NCBI GenBank assembly: GCA_035236585.1
Contig: CP141126.1
Coordinates: 11,297,001-11,361,000 of the forward strand
Direction: 5' to 3'
DNA from: Warburgia ugandensis
Taxonomy: Eukaryota; Streptophyta; Magnoliopsida; Canellales; Canellaceae
DNA length: 64,000 bases
The position numbers were made by a program, and so were the translations under genes. Shown one piece after another: positions 1 through 10,616 of the stretch. Under the pieces are notes generated by a model. It was not told the DNA's origin. It saw only the letters and a program-made list of their open reading frames with translations, and did not search any database. Positions within the stretch are counted from its first letter, which is position 1; every line of letters starts with the position of its first letter.

Positions 1-278
1 TCGTAGTTGTTAGGTTAGTGATTCTAATGGCCAGTTATGTCCATCTTTTTCTGGCTCTAAGCTATGTTCATGAACTTCTTGACTTATGTAGTAGCTTGTA
101 TTCACTCTGCGATTTTCTCGATCGCAAAGTAATGAAAATTAATTCATTGATTCTAAGGACCAGCGATTATAGAGTAAAAGGAGAGGTGGAAATGGTACAA
201 CCTCAACTTTAGTACTGTGCATCTTGTACTGAATCAATCACGGATGCAAGGTAAACCACGCAGGAAGCTAGTGGATAA

Positions 279-452
279 TGGACAACTTGCTTGCGTGCTT
301 ACACGTATCCTTTCTGCCACAAGGATGAAGTGTCTCGATACTTAGGCTGGACTCAAGCTTATTTTCAATATGCAACTCCAAGAAATTTTCTTTCTAAGCT
401 TTTCTATCAAGACGCCTCACTGAATGAACTTGGTCCTGATATGGAATTGTAA
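279..452 (+). other. possible 3' terminal exon, unrecognised
   Basis: A 57-codon open stretch ends at TAA 450-452. Its composition is protein-like, rich in aromatic and charged residues, and it ends in Gly-Pro-Asp-Met-Glu-Leu. There is no ATG at its start, and a stop lies just upstream at 276-278. If real, it is a last exon or a gene fragment whose acceptor site I cannot place. A second frame is open from about 213 to 344 after an AG at 211-212, so the true frame is uncertain. I do not recognise a family. Confidence 0.2.
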
Positions 453-1389
453 ATTTGTTTCCTCTGTTGGCATTAGATTATTGACTTGCATATTTCTTGA
501 GATGTTTATAAAAATCAGCCCAATATCTCTATTTTAGACCTAAGCTTAAGCCCCCATGCGAACTTCAGATCACCACCACTGCTACAGTTTTCCAGTTGAC
601 CACTCCATTAAACATGCCTACTGGAAAACTTAACCAACTTCCTTTTTAGAGAATAATTTCTCATGAAGGATACTCATATAGAAGGTACAACCCATGGGAT
701 AAACCTGCCTCTAAACTCTTTGTCGTTGAAAATTCGTTTGATATGGAATTATACATCGTGGATATCCATGAATAATTTGATGTCTTTCTCTTGCTTAACA
801 GAGGTTATGCACCTGGAGTCCTTGGATCATCTGTTAACAGCTCAATCTTACTTCTTGGGATTTGAAAAAAGGTTAGTAAACCCGCCGATTTTTCGTGACT
901 TATTTTGCAAAGTTTTGTGTCGAAAACAAGTTATTGTATGTATTCATCCTTTGTATTTCGGAAACAAGTCCTGCTATTACAGCTTAGTCAACACACGGTT
1001 GGGAGCAGCGGATATTGGCACAAAGTGAAGATGACATAATATCTTTGGGAAATGATATTTTATCCTTCTCTACTTAACATACTCCACAAATACTCAGTGA
1101 TTTTATAGGCATTTGCAGTTTACATTTTAGTGTTGTGAAAGTTGACCGATCATTTAACAAAATATCCAAAAACCACTCCGGGGTTGGAGAATGTTAGGTA
1201 AAGAGTGCGGGAATATCGTTTCTCATTCTTTTACCTGAAATCTTCTGTTGCATATGGATACGATTAGAAAGGTGTGGCTTTTTAGTCTTTATAATTTTCT
1301 TCTGAAAATCAAAACAAAAATGAGAAAAATGAGAAATGCATAAATTAGTGCAGACTTTTAGGAGAAAATCGTCATACATGATAAGGTTA
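453..1389. other. no recognisable gene or repeat
   Basis: AT-rich sequence. A 121-codon frame at 663-1028 has no family resemblance that I can see and is treated as chance. Confidence 0.5.
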
Positions 1390-3190
1390 GTGTAATAACT
1401 TGCATTTTTATAATATATATATTCTTTGTATGGAATTGACAATAAAAAGCTAATTGCTCTAATGATTATAGAATGAATAGGCAAAACTCTAGAACTAGAG
1501 TTCAAGTCTCTAAAGATAATTTTTTTGAGAGAAATTTCCTACCCAAAGCTAAGAAGTGTTCAAGTGTAATGAACCTAGAGAATCCTACGGTAACAGATTA
1601 GAATCAAGAGAAAGTGAGGAAAAGGAAAAACTCATCACTATGTTTTATTCCATGTTTCTCGTAAAAAAGAAAAGAAAAGAAAAATTATACTCTTGATGAA
1701 TGCGCATGATTTTTCATGAATTAGTTCATAATGGATTATTTGTATTCCGATGAAACGTATGCAAGACTTTTGGCATTTTGATTTGACTATTCATGTGAGA
1801 ATTTCTGTTTGGATGCTAGATCATATGAAGATAGATCCACAAATTTTATGTCTTGATCAATAGCATTATGATTGGGCACATTTGACTCATCGTTTTCCAT
1901 AAACTTTATGCCTAACCCCAAAAAAAATTTTTTTGTGTGCATGAGACCTTGTTTTGAAAGTTGAATACATATGATCCATAGGGTTTAATGGATGGGATTC
2001 TTGAATACATAAGATCCATAGGGTTTAATGGATGAGATTCTAAGTTTTAAATATAGGAATTTATGTTAAAAAAATAGGACAATTTCAAAATGTGTGAGTT
2101 TAACACTGTTGAGTATGATCATGGCTTATCTTGATAAATATTTCTTTTATTTCTAGTGAAGTGTATCATGAACTGAACGATAGTGTATGGAGAGTCTTCA
2201 AATTAACATTTTGGATTATCATCATTCCTGATTTATGTGCATGCATCCAAGGACTTGAATGTTCCACCTTTTGTTAGAATGCCTTGCCTTATGCATATGT
2301 TAATTTGATAGATGGCACATGAACTTGTAAGTTCCTTTTTGGAAGTGATGTAGATCCTTCATTTTTACACAATGCATGTGCATGCCCATGTTAAACTTAT
2401 CCTTTTAAAATATGAAAATCATCAAGTCATGCCATGTTATGTAAGCAACAAGAAGTGCATGACTCATTTCATAAGTGAGACATGTATGTAAGTAACAAGA
2501 TACACAAGTTACCTTACAAATAATTCATAGATTTTGGTGCCTTAAATTTGGGATAAATAACTAATGTTCTTTCAAAGGATCTTACACGGAAAATGGGCAT
2601 GGATTTGGCATATGATTTGGGTCCTTCACAATTTCTAAAATGGACCATGTTTTATAATTTCATGTACAAAGCATCCAACGCATAACACGATGCGCAATAC
2701 ATTGTGCCCAATACTTGGTTGGTGTGATTGATATTTAATGCATGGATGATGCATTAGCCAGCTAGTGCATGGCTAGAGTGTATGTTCCAGGAGACCTTGG
2801 TGGATGAATCCGTATAGATCCTCGTGGATGGATCTGTATAATCGGTCTATTTGTGAATAAATGACAAAATGATTAGCATGGATGAAATGATGATCATCTT
2901 TCCACGTAGATTAACTTGATCAAATAGATGGTTAAGATTTGATCATGGCTAAGAATAAGCTAGTTAATAATTTATGCCAATTGAAATATGGCTGATGAAT
3001 GGGAAGGTTTGTGAATGCTTATAATGATGTATTGAGTAATATAAAATGATTTGATAAATGAAAATTAGGTGACTCTGGAGAGCTATGTAGTTAAAGGCAC
3101 GGCTAGGTGCAAGTTGAAAGTTATGTACCTGGGAGAGTGCAAGTCGTAGAAGAATAGAGGTGCAGGCACAAATTGTTTAGCTGGTGACTT
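1390..3190 (+). repeat. LTR-like repeat segment, copy A (5' part)
   Basis: This segment matches the reverse complement of about 22.9-24.8 kb. Shared landmarks include the block around a CTAGTTCTAGAG core (about 1490 here, about 24700 there) and a block near 2965-3090 that matches 23000-23110 inverted. Divergence is considerable and indels are common. It has no coding capacity. The matching end piece of copy A lies at 7906-8308, beyond nested material. I infer a long LTR of a Gypsy-type element. The copies are too decayed to define both LTR ends. Confidence 0.55.
1961..2040. repeat. 40 bp tandem duplication
   Basis: Two head-to-tail 40 bp units (1961-2000 and 2001-2040) differ at two positions. 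The duplication lies inside the LTR-like segment and is local slippage or unequal exchange. Confidence 0.9.
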
Positions 3191-3499
3191 ATAAACTTCT
3201 AATTTTTTTTTCTGTTTTTCATCTTCCAAACCTAATATCGATATTTCAAACTACTGATAAGGTAAAAATGACCATTCCTCATAAATCTTTCACAGATCTA
3301 AGCAAAAAAAGGTATGGATTTACAAATCTTAGCATTTCTTTACAGTTTCTGTAAAAAATAGTATCGTCTTTTTAAATTTTAAATTTTTTGTTTACTATTT
3401 TCCATAGATCTTGATGGGTTCTAATTCTATATGCATAAAAAAGCATTCCATTTGAGTTTTATACTTCTTTGCTCTAGATTTGAGTTTGTTTTTAGGTTT

Positions 3500-5125
3500 T
3501 TTACTATTTTCTCAAAAAAACCCAGTTATGAAAATATAAAAAAGTCTTCATTTTTTCGTATTTCCTCTTTGAAACGTATCTCTATCCACAGATATAACAA
3601 CCTAGTGGCTCTCATATGCAACAATATTGTCTGCTTTGAGAAACTGGCCGCCCATACAACCAGTCCCCTCACGGTTATAAGAAGAGTCACACACCACTCT
3701 TATCAATAGCCCAACAATTTTTACCTTAGCGATGTGGGACTAACTTTCTATCCTTTAGCTATTTCCCATCTATGGGGTACTTAGGCCTCCACATCTTCAC
3801 TCCTTAGGGAACACGCGTCCCCGCACATTAACCACGAAACCCGGCGCACGTGTGCGGCTAGCCACAAAACGGGTTAGGGGTTTGCCCTGATACCATCTAT
3901 AACAGCCCGGTGGTTGCCTCATACAATAATATTGTCCGCTCTAGGAAACTGGCTGCCCATACAACTAGCCCCCTCACAATTTTTTTCTTCAATTTTTCAA
4001 GGAAAATGCCTTGTTGTAAGGAGAGTCACGTACCACTCTTATCAATAGGCTAACAACTTTCTCCATAATGATGTGGGACTAACTCTTTGTCCTTCCTCTC
4101 ATCTATGGGATAGCAAAGGGAAAAGAGCAAAGTTGTGAGGGTTAAGCCCAAAGCGGACAATATTGTGATTATTGGAACTTGGGTCGTTAAAATTAGTTTC
4201 AGAGTCGTTACCCCTCGTGATGTGGGCTAATCGCATGTGGTTGTGTTTGGTCAAAAAGCCATGCGAGGATGCATGTCCCTTAAGGTGGGGAGAGGTAATG
4301 CTATGCAGTTTAATAAGCTGGGTGGGGTTAGATGTTGACCGAGGCAGGCCAAAAGTTTGAAGTTAGGGACATGAGCTAGGTGTTGAGAGTTAGTCCCACA
4401 TCGCCCGGGGAGTGGAAGCTGCACTTGTTATAAGAGTTCAACGAACTTTGACAGTCACAACACATTTTTCCCTTAGGGGGAAGAGCAAAGCTGTGAGGGC
4501 TAAGCCCAAAGCGAACAATATTGTGATTGCTAGAAATTGGGTTGTTACAATTTATTAGTTAATAAGTATTCATATCCACATATATAGCTTTCCCATGCTT
4601 GTGTCTTCATGTGTGATACTTTTTCCATCTTTTTTGTATGTTAGTGTTTTTTTTTAAATTTTTTAGAAAATAACAGTTACAAAAATTGGAAAAAAAGAAG
4701 TTTTTTTTAATATTTATTTGTTAAAACCTATTCCTATCCACATATATAGCTTTCCCATGCTTGTGTCTTCATGTGTGATGTATTTTTCAAGCTTTAATTG
4801 TATTTTAGTGTTTTTTTTTGTCAAAATTTCATAAATAACAGTTACAAAATTAATTTTTTTTATATTTATTAATTAAAACGTATTTCTATTTACATATTTA
4901 GCTTTTCCATGCTTGTGTCTTCATGTGTGATGTATTTTTCATGCTGCTTTTGTATTTTCAGATTAGTTTTTTTAATTTTTTTGAAATACCAGTTACAAAC
5001 ATTGGAAAAGAATTGTTTTTTTATATTTATTAGTTAAAACATATGTCTATCAACATATATAGCTTTTCCGTGCTTGTGTTTTCATATGTGATGTTTTTTC
5101 TTCACATTTTATGAAAATAACAGTA
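3500..5125. repeat. tandem array of ~152-162 bp AT-rich units, interrupted
   Basis: Four units carry the phrase CATGCTTGTGT (one variant CGTGCTTGTGT) at 4594, 4756, 4908 and 5069, giving spacings of 162, 152 and 161 bp. Each unit also has a run of T and a 'cagttacaaa'-like block. A partial unit lies at about 3500-3592, to the left of an inserted palindromic repeat (3593-4549). The array runs up to the hAT pseudogene and may be its upstream noncoding DNA. Confidence 0.8.
3593..4549. mobile_element. TIR/foldback-like repeat with CAATATTGTCCG cores, with a nested copy
   Basis: The outer ends read TATAACAACC at 3593 and GGTTGTTACA at 4540-4549, which is 9 of 10 matched as inverted repeats. Next to each end is a near-palindromic core of the CAATATTGTCYGCTTTG type, in opposite orientations. 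A second pair lies inside: TATAACAGCC at 3898, closing near 4190 with GGGTCGTTA. The structure is therefore one copy within another, or an internal inverted duplication. GATGTGGGACTAACT occurs at about 3730 and 4070, and inverted at about 4390. There is no ORF. The insertion splits the tandem array. I see no clear target-site duplication. The family resembles repeats common in plant genomes, but I cannot name it. Confidence 0.65.
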
Positions 5126-5169
5126 CTCACTCTTTTATGCTATTTACGTTTTAGGCCTAAATTTTAAAG

Positions 5170-7903
5170 ATGTTATCATCAAGGGGTTCAACTTTAGATA
5201 CTTCAGCCATTTCTGATTGCAGACCCATGGTGGGAGTATGGAGAGTTAAGAATTCTAGGTAATAAGAATACAGTTTAGTGCAAATTAAGTGGAAACAAAT
5301 AAAATGGCGGAATTTATAAGCTAAAACAACATTTAACTAAAGGGTATAAGAATGCTAAAATATGTAGCAAGGTGACTCCTGATATATTAAAAAGAATAAG
5401 TGATTATATAAATGAGTAAAAAAGGAAGAAGGATGAAAGGGAGAGAATTTTTATGGAGCAAACACGACTAGAAAATTTGTATGGGATTCATGATGATCTT
5501 GAAGCTGTTGAGGGAGAAGTTGACGTTGATAGTGGGAGATAGGCTGGTGGTAGTAGTGGCCCAAGCTCTAGTAGATTTGGTATAAGGAGCAACAAGAGGT
5601 CTAGAAGTGGAATAAAGGGACATCTTGATATTCACTTTTTCTTTGATCCTGAGAAGGATTTTTTGCATCAAACAACAATAAATAATGTATATAAGAAGGA
5701 GCTTAGAGCTATAGCATGTGATTACATTGCAAGCTAGTTTTATGAGTATGACATTGCCTTCAATGTTGCTTGGTGTCAGTCATTTTAGACCATGTTTGAG
5801 GCGGCTGCACAGCATGGACCAGGTAAATGGTTTTCTTTTATTTTCCTTTATATACTAGTACTTTTTAAGGTTTCAATGCACCCTCTTACCTGAGTTGAGG
5901 GTACCTCTTCTCAAAAAATAAGTTGCAAGAATGAATGAATTTGTAAAATAATGTAGAAAAGATTGAGCATGATACAGGTGCTCCATAATGTTAGATTGGT
6001 GGATCGATGACAAGGGTCGAATCTTAATCAATTTTTTGATAAACTGTCTAATTAGAACAGTTTTTCTACAATCAATTGATGGATCTGAGCATGTAAAGAG
6101 CTCAGATTTGATAGTTAAAATGTTGGATGAAGTCATTGATGATATTGGAGCGGAAAACATTGTCCACGTAATCCTTGCTCTTAATCTTAATTAATTTTTT
6201 TATTAAGAAATTTAATATTTAAAACTTTTAATATTTGCTCATGAATTTCATTGTCTATTACAGATGATCACATACAATGCATCAAATTATGTAGATTTAG
6301 AAAGATGGTGTGGCTTATTGTATTGACTTGATGTTGGAGGACATTGGCAAATTGCCAAAAGTGGAGCATGTTATGAAACAAGCAAAAGCAATGACTGTTT
6401 TCATATACAGTCACACTCATGTCCTTCATTTGATGAGAATGATGACCAAGCAAAGAAAATTGGTTAGGCCTGCAGTTACTTGTTTCGCCACAAACTTCTT
6501 GACTTTTGAGAGTATTTACAATGTTAGGGTAGAATTGAGGGAGATGTTCCACTATTAGGCATAGAGCAACAACAAATGGAGCAATACCTTAGTTAGACAA
6601 AGAGTGTATAATATTGTTAGCCATAGCTCTTTTTGGAATAATATTCCATGCTGCTTAAAGATAATGGCACCACTTGTGGAGGTGTTGATGCTTGTGAATA
6701 CTGAATAGAAGCTTGCAATGGGTTATATATATGATGCAATCACAAGAGCCAAGGAAAATATTATGGCAAATCTAAAAGATAATGAGTGATAGGCCACCCA
6801 TACAATGTCAGGGCGGAATTAAGGGAGATGTTCCACTGTCAGGCATAGAGAAATACCCTGGTTGGATAAAGAGTGGAGAATATTGTTAGCCACACCTCCT
6901 TTTGGAATAACATTCTATTTTGCTTGAAGATAATGACACCACTTGTAGAGGTGTTGAGGCTTACTGATACTGAAGAGAGGCCTGCAATGGGTTATATATA
7001 CAAGGCCATCACAAGAGTCGAGAAAAAGATTATTGCAAATCTAAAAGATAATGAACGACTGGCCACCCATATTTGTGGCATTGTTGATAGTAGATGGACG
7101 AATCAGCTTTGTCAACCTTTGCATGCAGTTGGTTATTATCTTAACTCTGTATTTTATTACGATAGGCAAGAAGATGTTGAGGTTAATAGATTTATAAAGG
7201 CATATTTGACACTATCAATACTCTATTTGCAAATCAAGATGATGCAAGCAAGGTAATTGACGAGCTAGGCCCATATAAACATGCGGCAGGCCTGTTTACG
7301 AATGACTTGGCTAAATTAAAAAGGAAGACAATGGCTCCTTGTAAGTCTTATAATTTCAAATCTTATTTGTCTTAAATTTATTGTTTTAATTCATTGTTAT
7401 TTAACTCTTGTAGGTGAGTGATGGGTACTTTTGGGGCTAAATGTCTAATTCTCCAAAAACTTACTATCAAAGTCCTATCCCAGACCTATTGTGCATATCC
7501 TTGCTAGCAAAACTAGAGTACTTTTGAGATCTCAAACATATACAGATCCCATTGTTTTGAGAAAGGTTAATGAGAGTGACGAGTGAATCATTGAAGTGGA
7601 TGTTGAGGATGACTTTGTCCAACCAAATGATAGCCTCATATCGGGTGACGTTGAGCGTGCTATGAGATTTAATTCATGTATTGCTCCTCCCACTAGGCAG
7701 TACCAGAGACAAAGGAGGCAGAGAAACATGTCTCAAGTACTTGCAGAACCTAAAGAGGAAACTGGTTCTGAGGAGGACACTGAGGAGTTGTAAGGTTAGG
7801 GTAGTGGTCTTATTGGGTCTTGTTGGATATGTCGAGGAGAATCATGATAGTTTTGATGATAATTTGAACCTTGAGCCTGAAGATCCATCTAGAGATCACT
7901 GAA
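5170..7903 (+). pseudogene. hAT transposase, DUF659/BED class, broken
   Basis: This is the remnant of an hAT-superfamily cut-and-paste transposase. Fragments appear in family order. First is a degraded N-terminal BED zinc finger (about 5280-5400, with 'KLKQHL'-like residues and at least one metal-binding Cys lost). Next is a spacer with the 'YKKE' and 'Phe-Asn-Val-Ala' region (5640-5825). The DUF659 core follows (5985-6194), with Asp-Asp-Lys-Gly-Arg then Leu-Ile-Asn-Phe-Leu. Then come the Cys-Ile-Asp-Leu-Met-Leu-Glu-Asp-Ile block (6310-6560) and the 'PMGYIY... IVDSRW... HAVGYYLN' region (6873-7256). A faint dimerisation-domain trace reaches about 7800. Many in-frame stops, frameshifts, and probable intron or indel gaps at about 5825 and 6195-6265 show that it is dead. 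I could not identify the hAT terminal inverted repeats. Confidence 0.85.
6517..7068 (+). repeat. ~284 bp tandem duplication inside the hAT coding region
   Basis: 6517-6800 is repeated at 6801-7068. Both copies encode the 'RxELREMFH ... SFWNN ... PLVEVL' stretch. The first copy has several stops; the second stays open for 127 codons. The second copy lacks a few bases near 6845. The duplication postdates or accompanies loss of function. Confidence 0.85.
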
Positions 7904-7905
7904 AT

Positions 7906-8308
7906 GAGTAGAGAAGACTAAGCATTGGTTAGAATAATTTAAATATAGAGAATAAAGAGAACAGAAGTATGGATAAGTATTTAGTTAGACTTTTCAATTA
8001 TTATTTAGAAATAATGAACATTTGCGATAAATGTAATAAAACAGGTTACATTAATATATTATATTTTAACTACGATTTGAACTTATATTCCTTATTGTTT
8101 GGGCTATGACGAGAGAGATCCTATAATGGTATGTTTTATTTTTGCTATTATATGTGAATGTTTTAATGTAACACTAGGTTGAAGGTAGAATTGAGAAAAA
8201 TAAGTAAAATATATTTCAAATGTTTTTTTTTAAAAAGAAAACCAGCAGACTAGTTTTAAATTTCAAATTTTATTTCAAAAATTCTTTTCTAAAACCCTGG
8301 TCACCACA
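7906..8308 (+). repeat. LTR-like repeat, copy A (3' end)
   Basis: This piece aligns along its whole length with the reverse complement of 21978-22365. Both end in an ACCYKGGTC...CACA terminus (A ends at 8308; B ends at 21978 on the minus strand). A CA terminus after a GGGTCGNCACA-like end is typical of plant Gypsy LTRs. No primer-binding site follows, so this would be a 3' or solo LTR end. Confidence 0.6.
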
Positions 8309-8873
8309 GCTAGTAATTGTAAAATGACAAAAAAAAAAAAAAAACCTTCTCAACCTAACTTGCCCTTTCCAATGGGTATCTGTCCATTGAAGATGCTGAG
8401 CCTTCTATTATACAGCTTAAAGTTTGAAATTCAGTGGTGTCTCCTTAAGCTCAAAGTTTCAGTAGCTTTTTCATGCATGAGTCAAGGCTATTGACAATCT
8501 AAAGTACTAAAGATGTTTTTTTATGGCTACCTAAAGGTTGTGGAGTTTGAAATTTATAGGAATTGGATTTCTCTTTTGGAGATTATTATTTTAAAAAAGG
8601 TATCTAAATGGTGGAAGAGACCTCAAGTAGGATAGTTAAAAATTGAAGTGTGATGGTTCTTGCCTAAGGGGACCTACTAGAACAGATTGGCAGTGTCATT
8701 AGAAATGATCAAGGGGAAGTGTGCCTTGATTTGCAAAATCTATTGACCAATTGAAAGAAAACTTATTATTGCTAAAACAATAATTTTGCTTTTTGAAAAG
8801 GTTTGAGGCGTCCCAACTATTACTTAGTGTCTCATATCTATAAGGGCATTGGTGTAATTTTGAATTTATTAGT
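8309..8873. other. no recognisable feature
   Basis: AT-rich DNA with an A-run at about 8328-8344. I see no gene and no clear repeat. Confidence 0.5.
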
Positions 8874-10055
8874 TGTTAAGTGTTAAATTTTGCCTAAAAT
8901 AACCTTAAATTAGTATTTGATTAGATCATCAAACTAACTAATTTTATAATTTTAAATCAATTTTAGCTCTAAGTAATCATCCAACTGTTATTTGAAAATT
9001 TAACAGTTAGATAATCATTAAGCTAATTAAATTGGTAATTAATTGTATGGATGATTCTAAGTTAGTTTTCTATTTTGCAGATTGATCAAAATAAGTGTCA
9101 GATTTGGAAAAAATATGATAGGTCTCACTTGATATGAGGAGGCTGCAGGCTGCCAACACAAGGCTCACATCGCGAGAAATCATGGCAGACACTGCATGTG
9201 AACCACCATATGGCTGCATGGCCACCATGAGCATGGGAGACAGCACATGGGCAGGCTACAAGAGTTGATGGACATAGTGCGGAACAAGCATTGGAAACCA
9301 ATATAAAATTTAGAAATGATCGAGGCTCGTTATATAATAGAGAATTGTTTGGTGCTTCTCTTCTTCTTTCTCCCTCGAGGAGTCTCCCACCTCTCTCATG
9401 CTCTCCTCGTTTCTCATGCACCCAGCCCTACTCCAATCTCCTCCTCTCCTAAAAACCCAACCTCTGGCCGTCGATCACCCTTCTTCCTCATTGCCTAGAA
9501 CTTCCCAACACTGCACCAGCTGGATCCCCCTATGCCCCTCTTCCTTCCTGCCTCTCCAACATAGTAGCCAAGCTACCCGATCTCATTCCCCACGCCTACC
9601 CAATCGGTAATGCCCAGCCTAAACCAACTTCATGGCACCACCGCCTAGATCAATCCATACTTCTCTACACCATTGGAGTACCAGCGTCGTCTCTTCAACA
9701 CGCCCACGCATCAACCGGTACCCGTTTCCTCTCCCACCTTCCTCTACTCCATCATGTAGACCCAGGCCGCACTGGACTTCCCAACAATCCCCATCTCCAC
9801 CATCACTGCCAGCAATCACTAGTCTGCTCTCTTGGCTTCTTTCTCTTGGGTACTCCATTTGCCCCATCATCCCAGCTCTTCCCCATCGCAGGGCCGGATC
9901 ACATCCCCAATCACCTTTGTTCACCAGCATCTGCCAGTCGTCGGCTTGAACTGCTCCTTCATCATCAACCCCCATCTCCTCTTTGCTCCCCCCGTTTTTT
10001 GGCAAAACCCAGCACTGCCCGGGACCCTTTTTTTTCCTTTGCCCAGTTTATTTCT
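8874..10055 (+). mobile_element. Gypsy-like LTR fragment, plus-oriented
   Basis: The first ~190 bp (TGTTAAGTGTTAAATTTT onward) resemble, in reverse complement, the terminal ~190 bp of the Athila-like LTRs ending at 36308 and 46795. Shared features are the 'actgttaaattt' and 'aactgttggat' blocks and the TTAAGTGTT terminus. A TATATAA box at about 9331 is followed by a pyrimidine-rich stretch, the same layout as in those LTRs. Frames at 9398-10382 are by-products of the C-rich strand. The 3' limit is unclear because another repeat starts at 10056. Confidence 0.45.
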
Positions 10056-10391
10056 TGTAACAACCCGATGGCTCCCACATTCAACAATATTGCTCGCTCT
10101 GGAAAATTGGCCGCTCATACAACCAACCTCCTCACGGTTTTGTTCTTTCCCGGTTTTCTGAGGAAAAGGCCTTGTTTGTGTGTATTAGAGTGCACAACGG
10201 ACAATATTGTCGGTTTTGGGCCCAGCCATCAAGGTTTTGTTCCCTCTCGGTCTCTCACCCTACTTGGGTCCCTGAGCCTTTTCCCATCTACATGGTCCTT
10301 AGGTCGTCTCCTTTTTCAGGCTTCTCCCTTTAGAGGCCTCGTACTATGGGCAAAATGCCCAAAGTGGACAATAGGAAATTAGGGATTGTGG
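10056..10391. mobile_element. second copy of the TGTAACAACCC / CAATATTGTC repeat
   Basis: It begins TGTAACAACCCGATGGCTCC, followed by an ACAATATTG core, the same order as at 3593. Inverted cores (GGACAATATTGTC at about 10197 and GCCCAAAGTGGACAAT near 10360) and a terminal GGGATTGTGG-like end close it. It is noncoding and shorter than the first copy. Confidence 0.6.
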
Positions 10392-10439
10392 TCAGATGAA
10401 GTGGATTCACATTGAAACTAATGGCAGAAAGAGAGTTTT

Positions 10440-10441
<2 letters not shown>

Positions 10442-10491
<50 letters not shown>
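10442..10491. repeat. (CT)n microsatellite
   Basis: About 25 uninterrupted CT dinucleotides lie between the palindromic repeat and the LINE remnant. Confidence 0.97.
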
Positions 10492-10494
<3 letters not shown>

Positions 10495-10616
10495 GTAGGT
10501 ATTGTTAAGTGACGAAAAGAGAAGATACATGAGATTGAAGCTAAAGGCCTAAACCACTAAACGTGAGAGGAGAGTAGCTTATTAGTTGTTCATACAGACG
10601 TGCTTAAATTCCTAGA

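Noticed and set aside
3593..4549. Cassandra-type TRIM identity
   Set aside because: Cassandra LTRs carry a 5S rRNA-like segment, which I do not see here; the ends are inverted and not direct repeats.
9398..10382. Several overlapping open frames on both strands
   Set aside because: They arise from a C-rich strand of an LTR-like fragment and overlap in several frames; none resembles a protein family.
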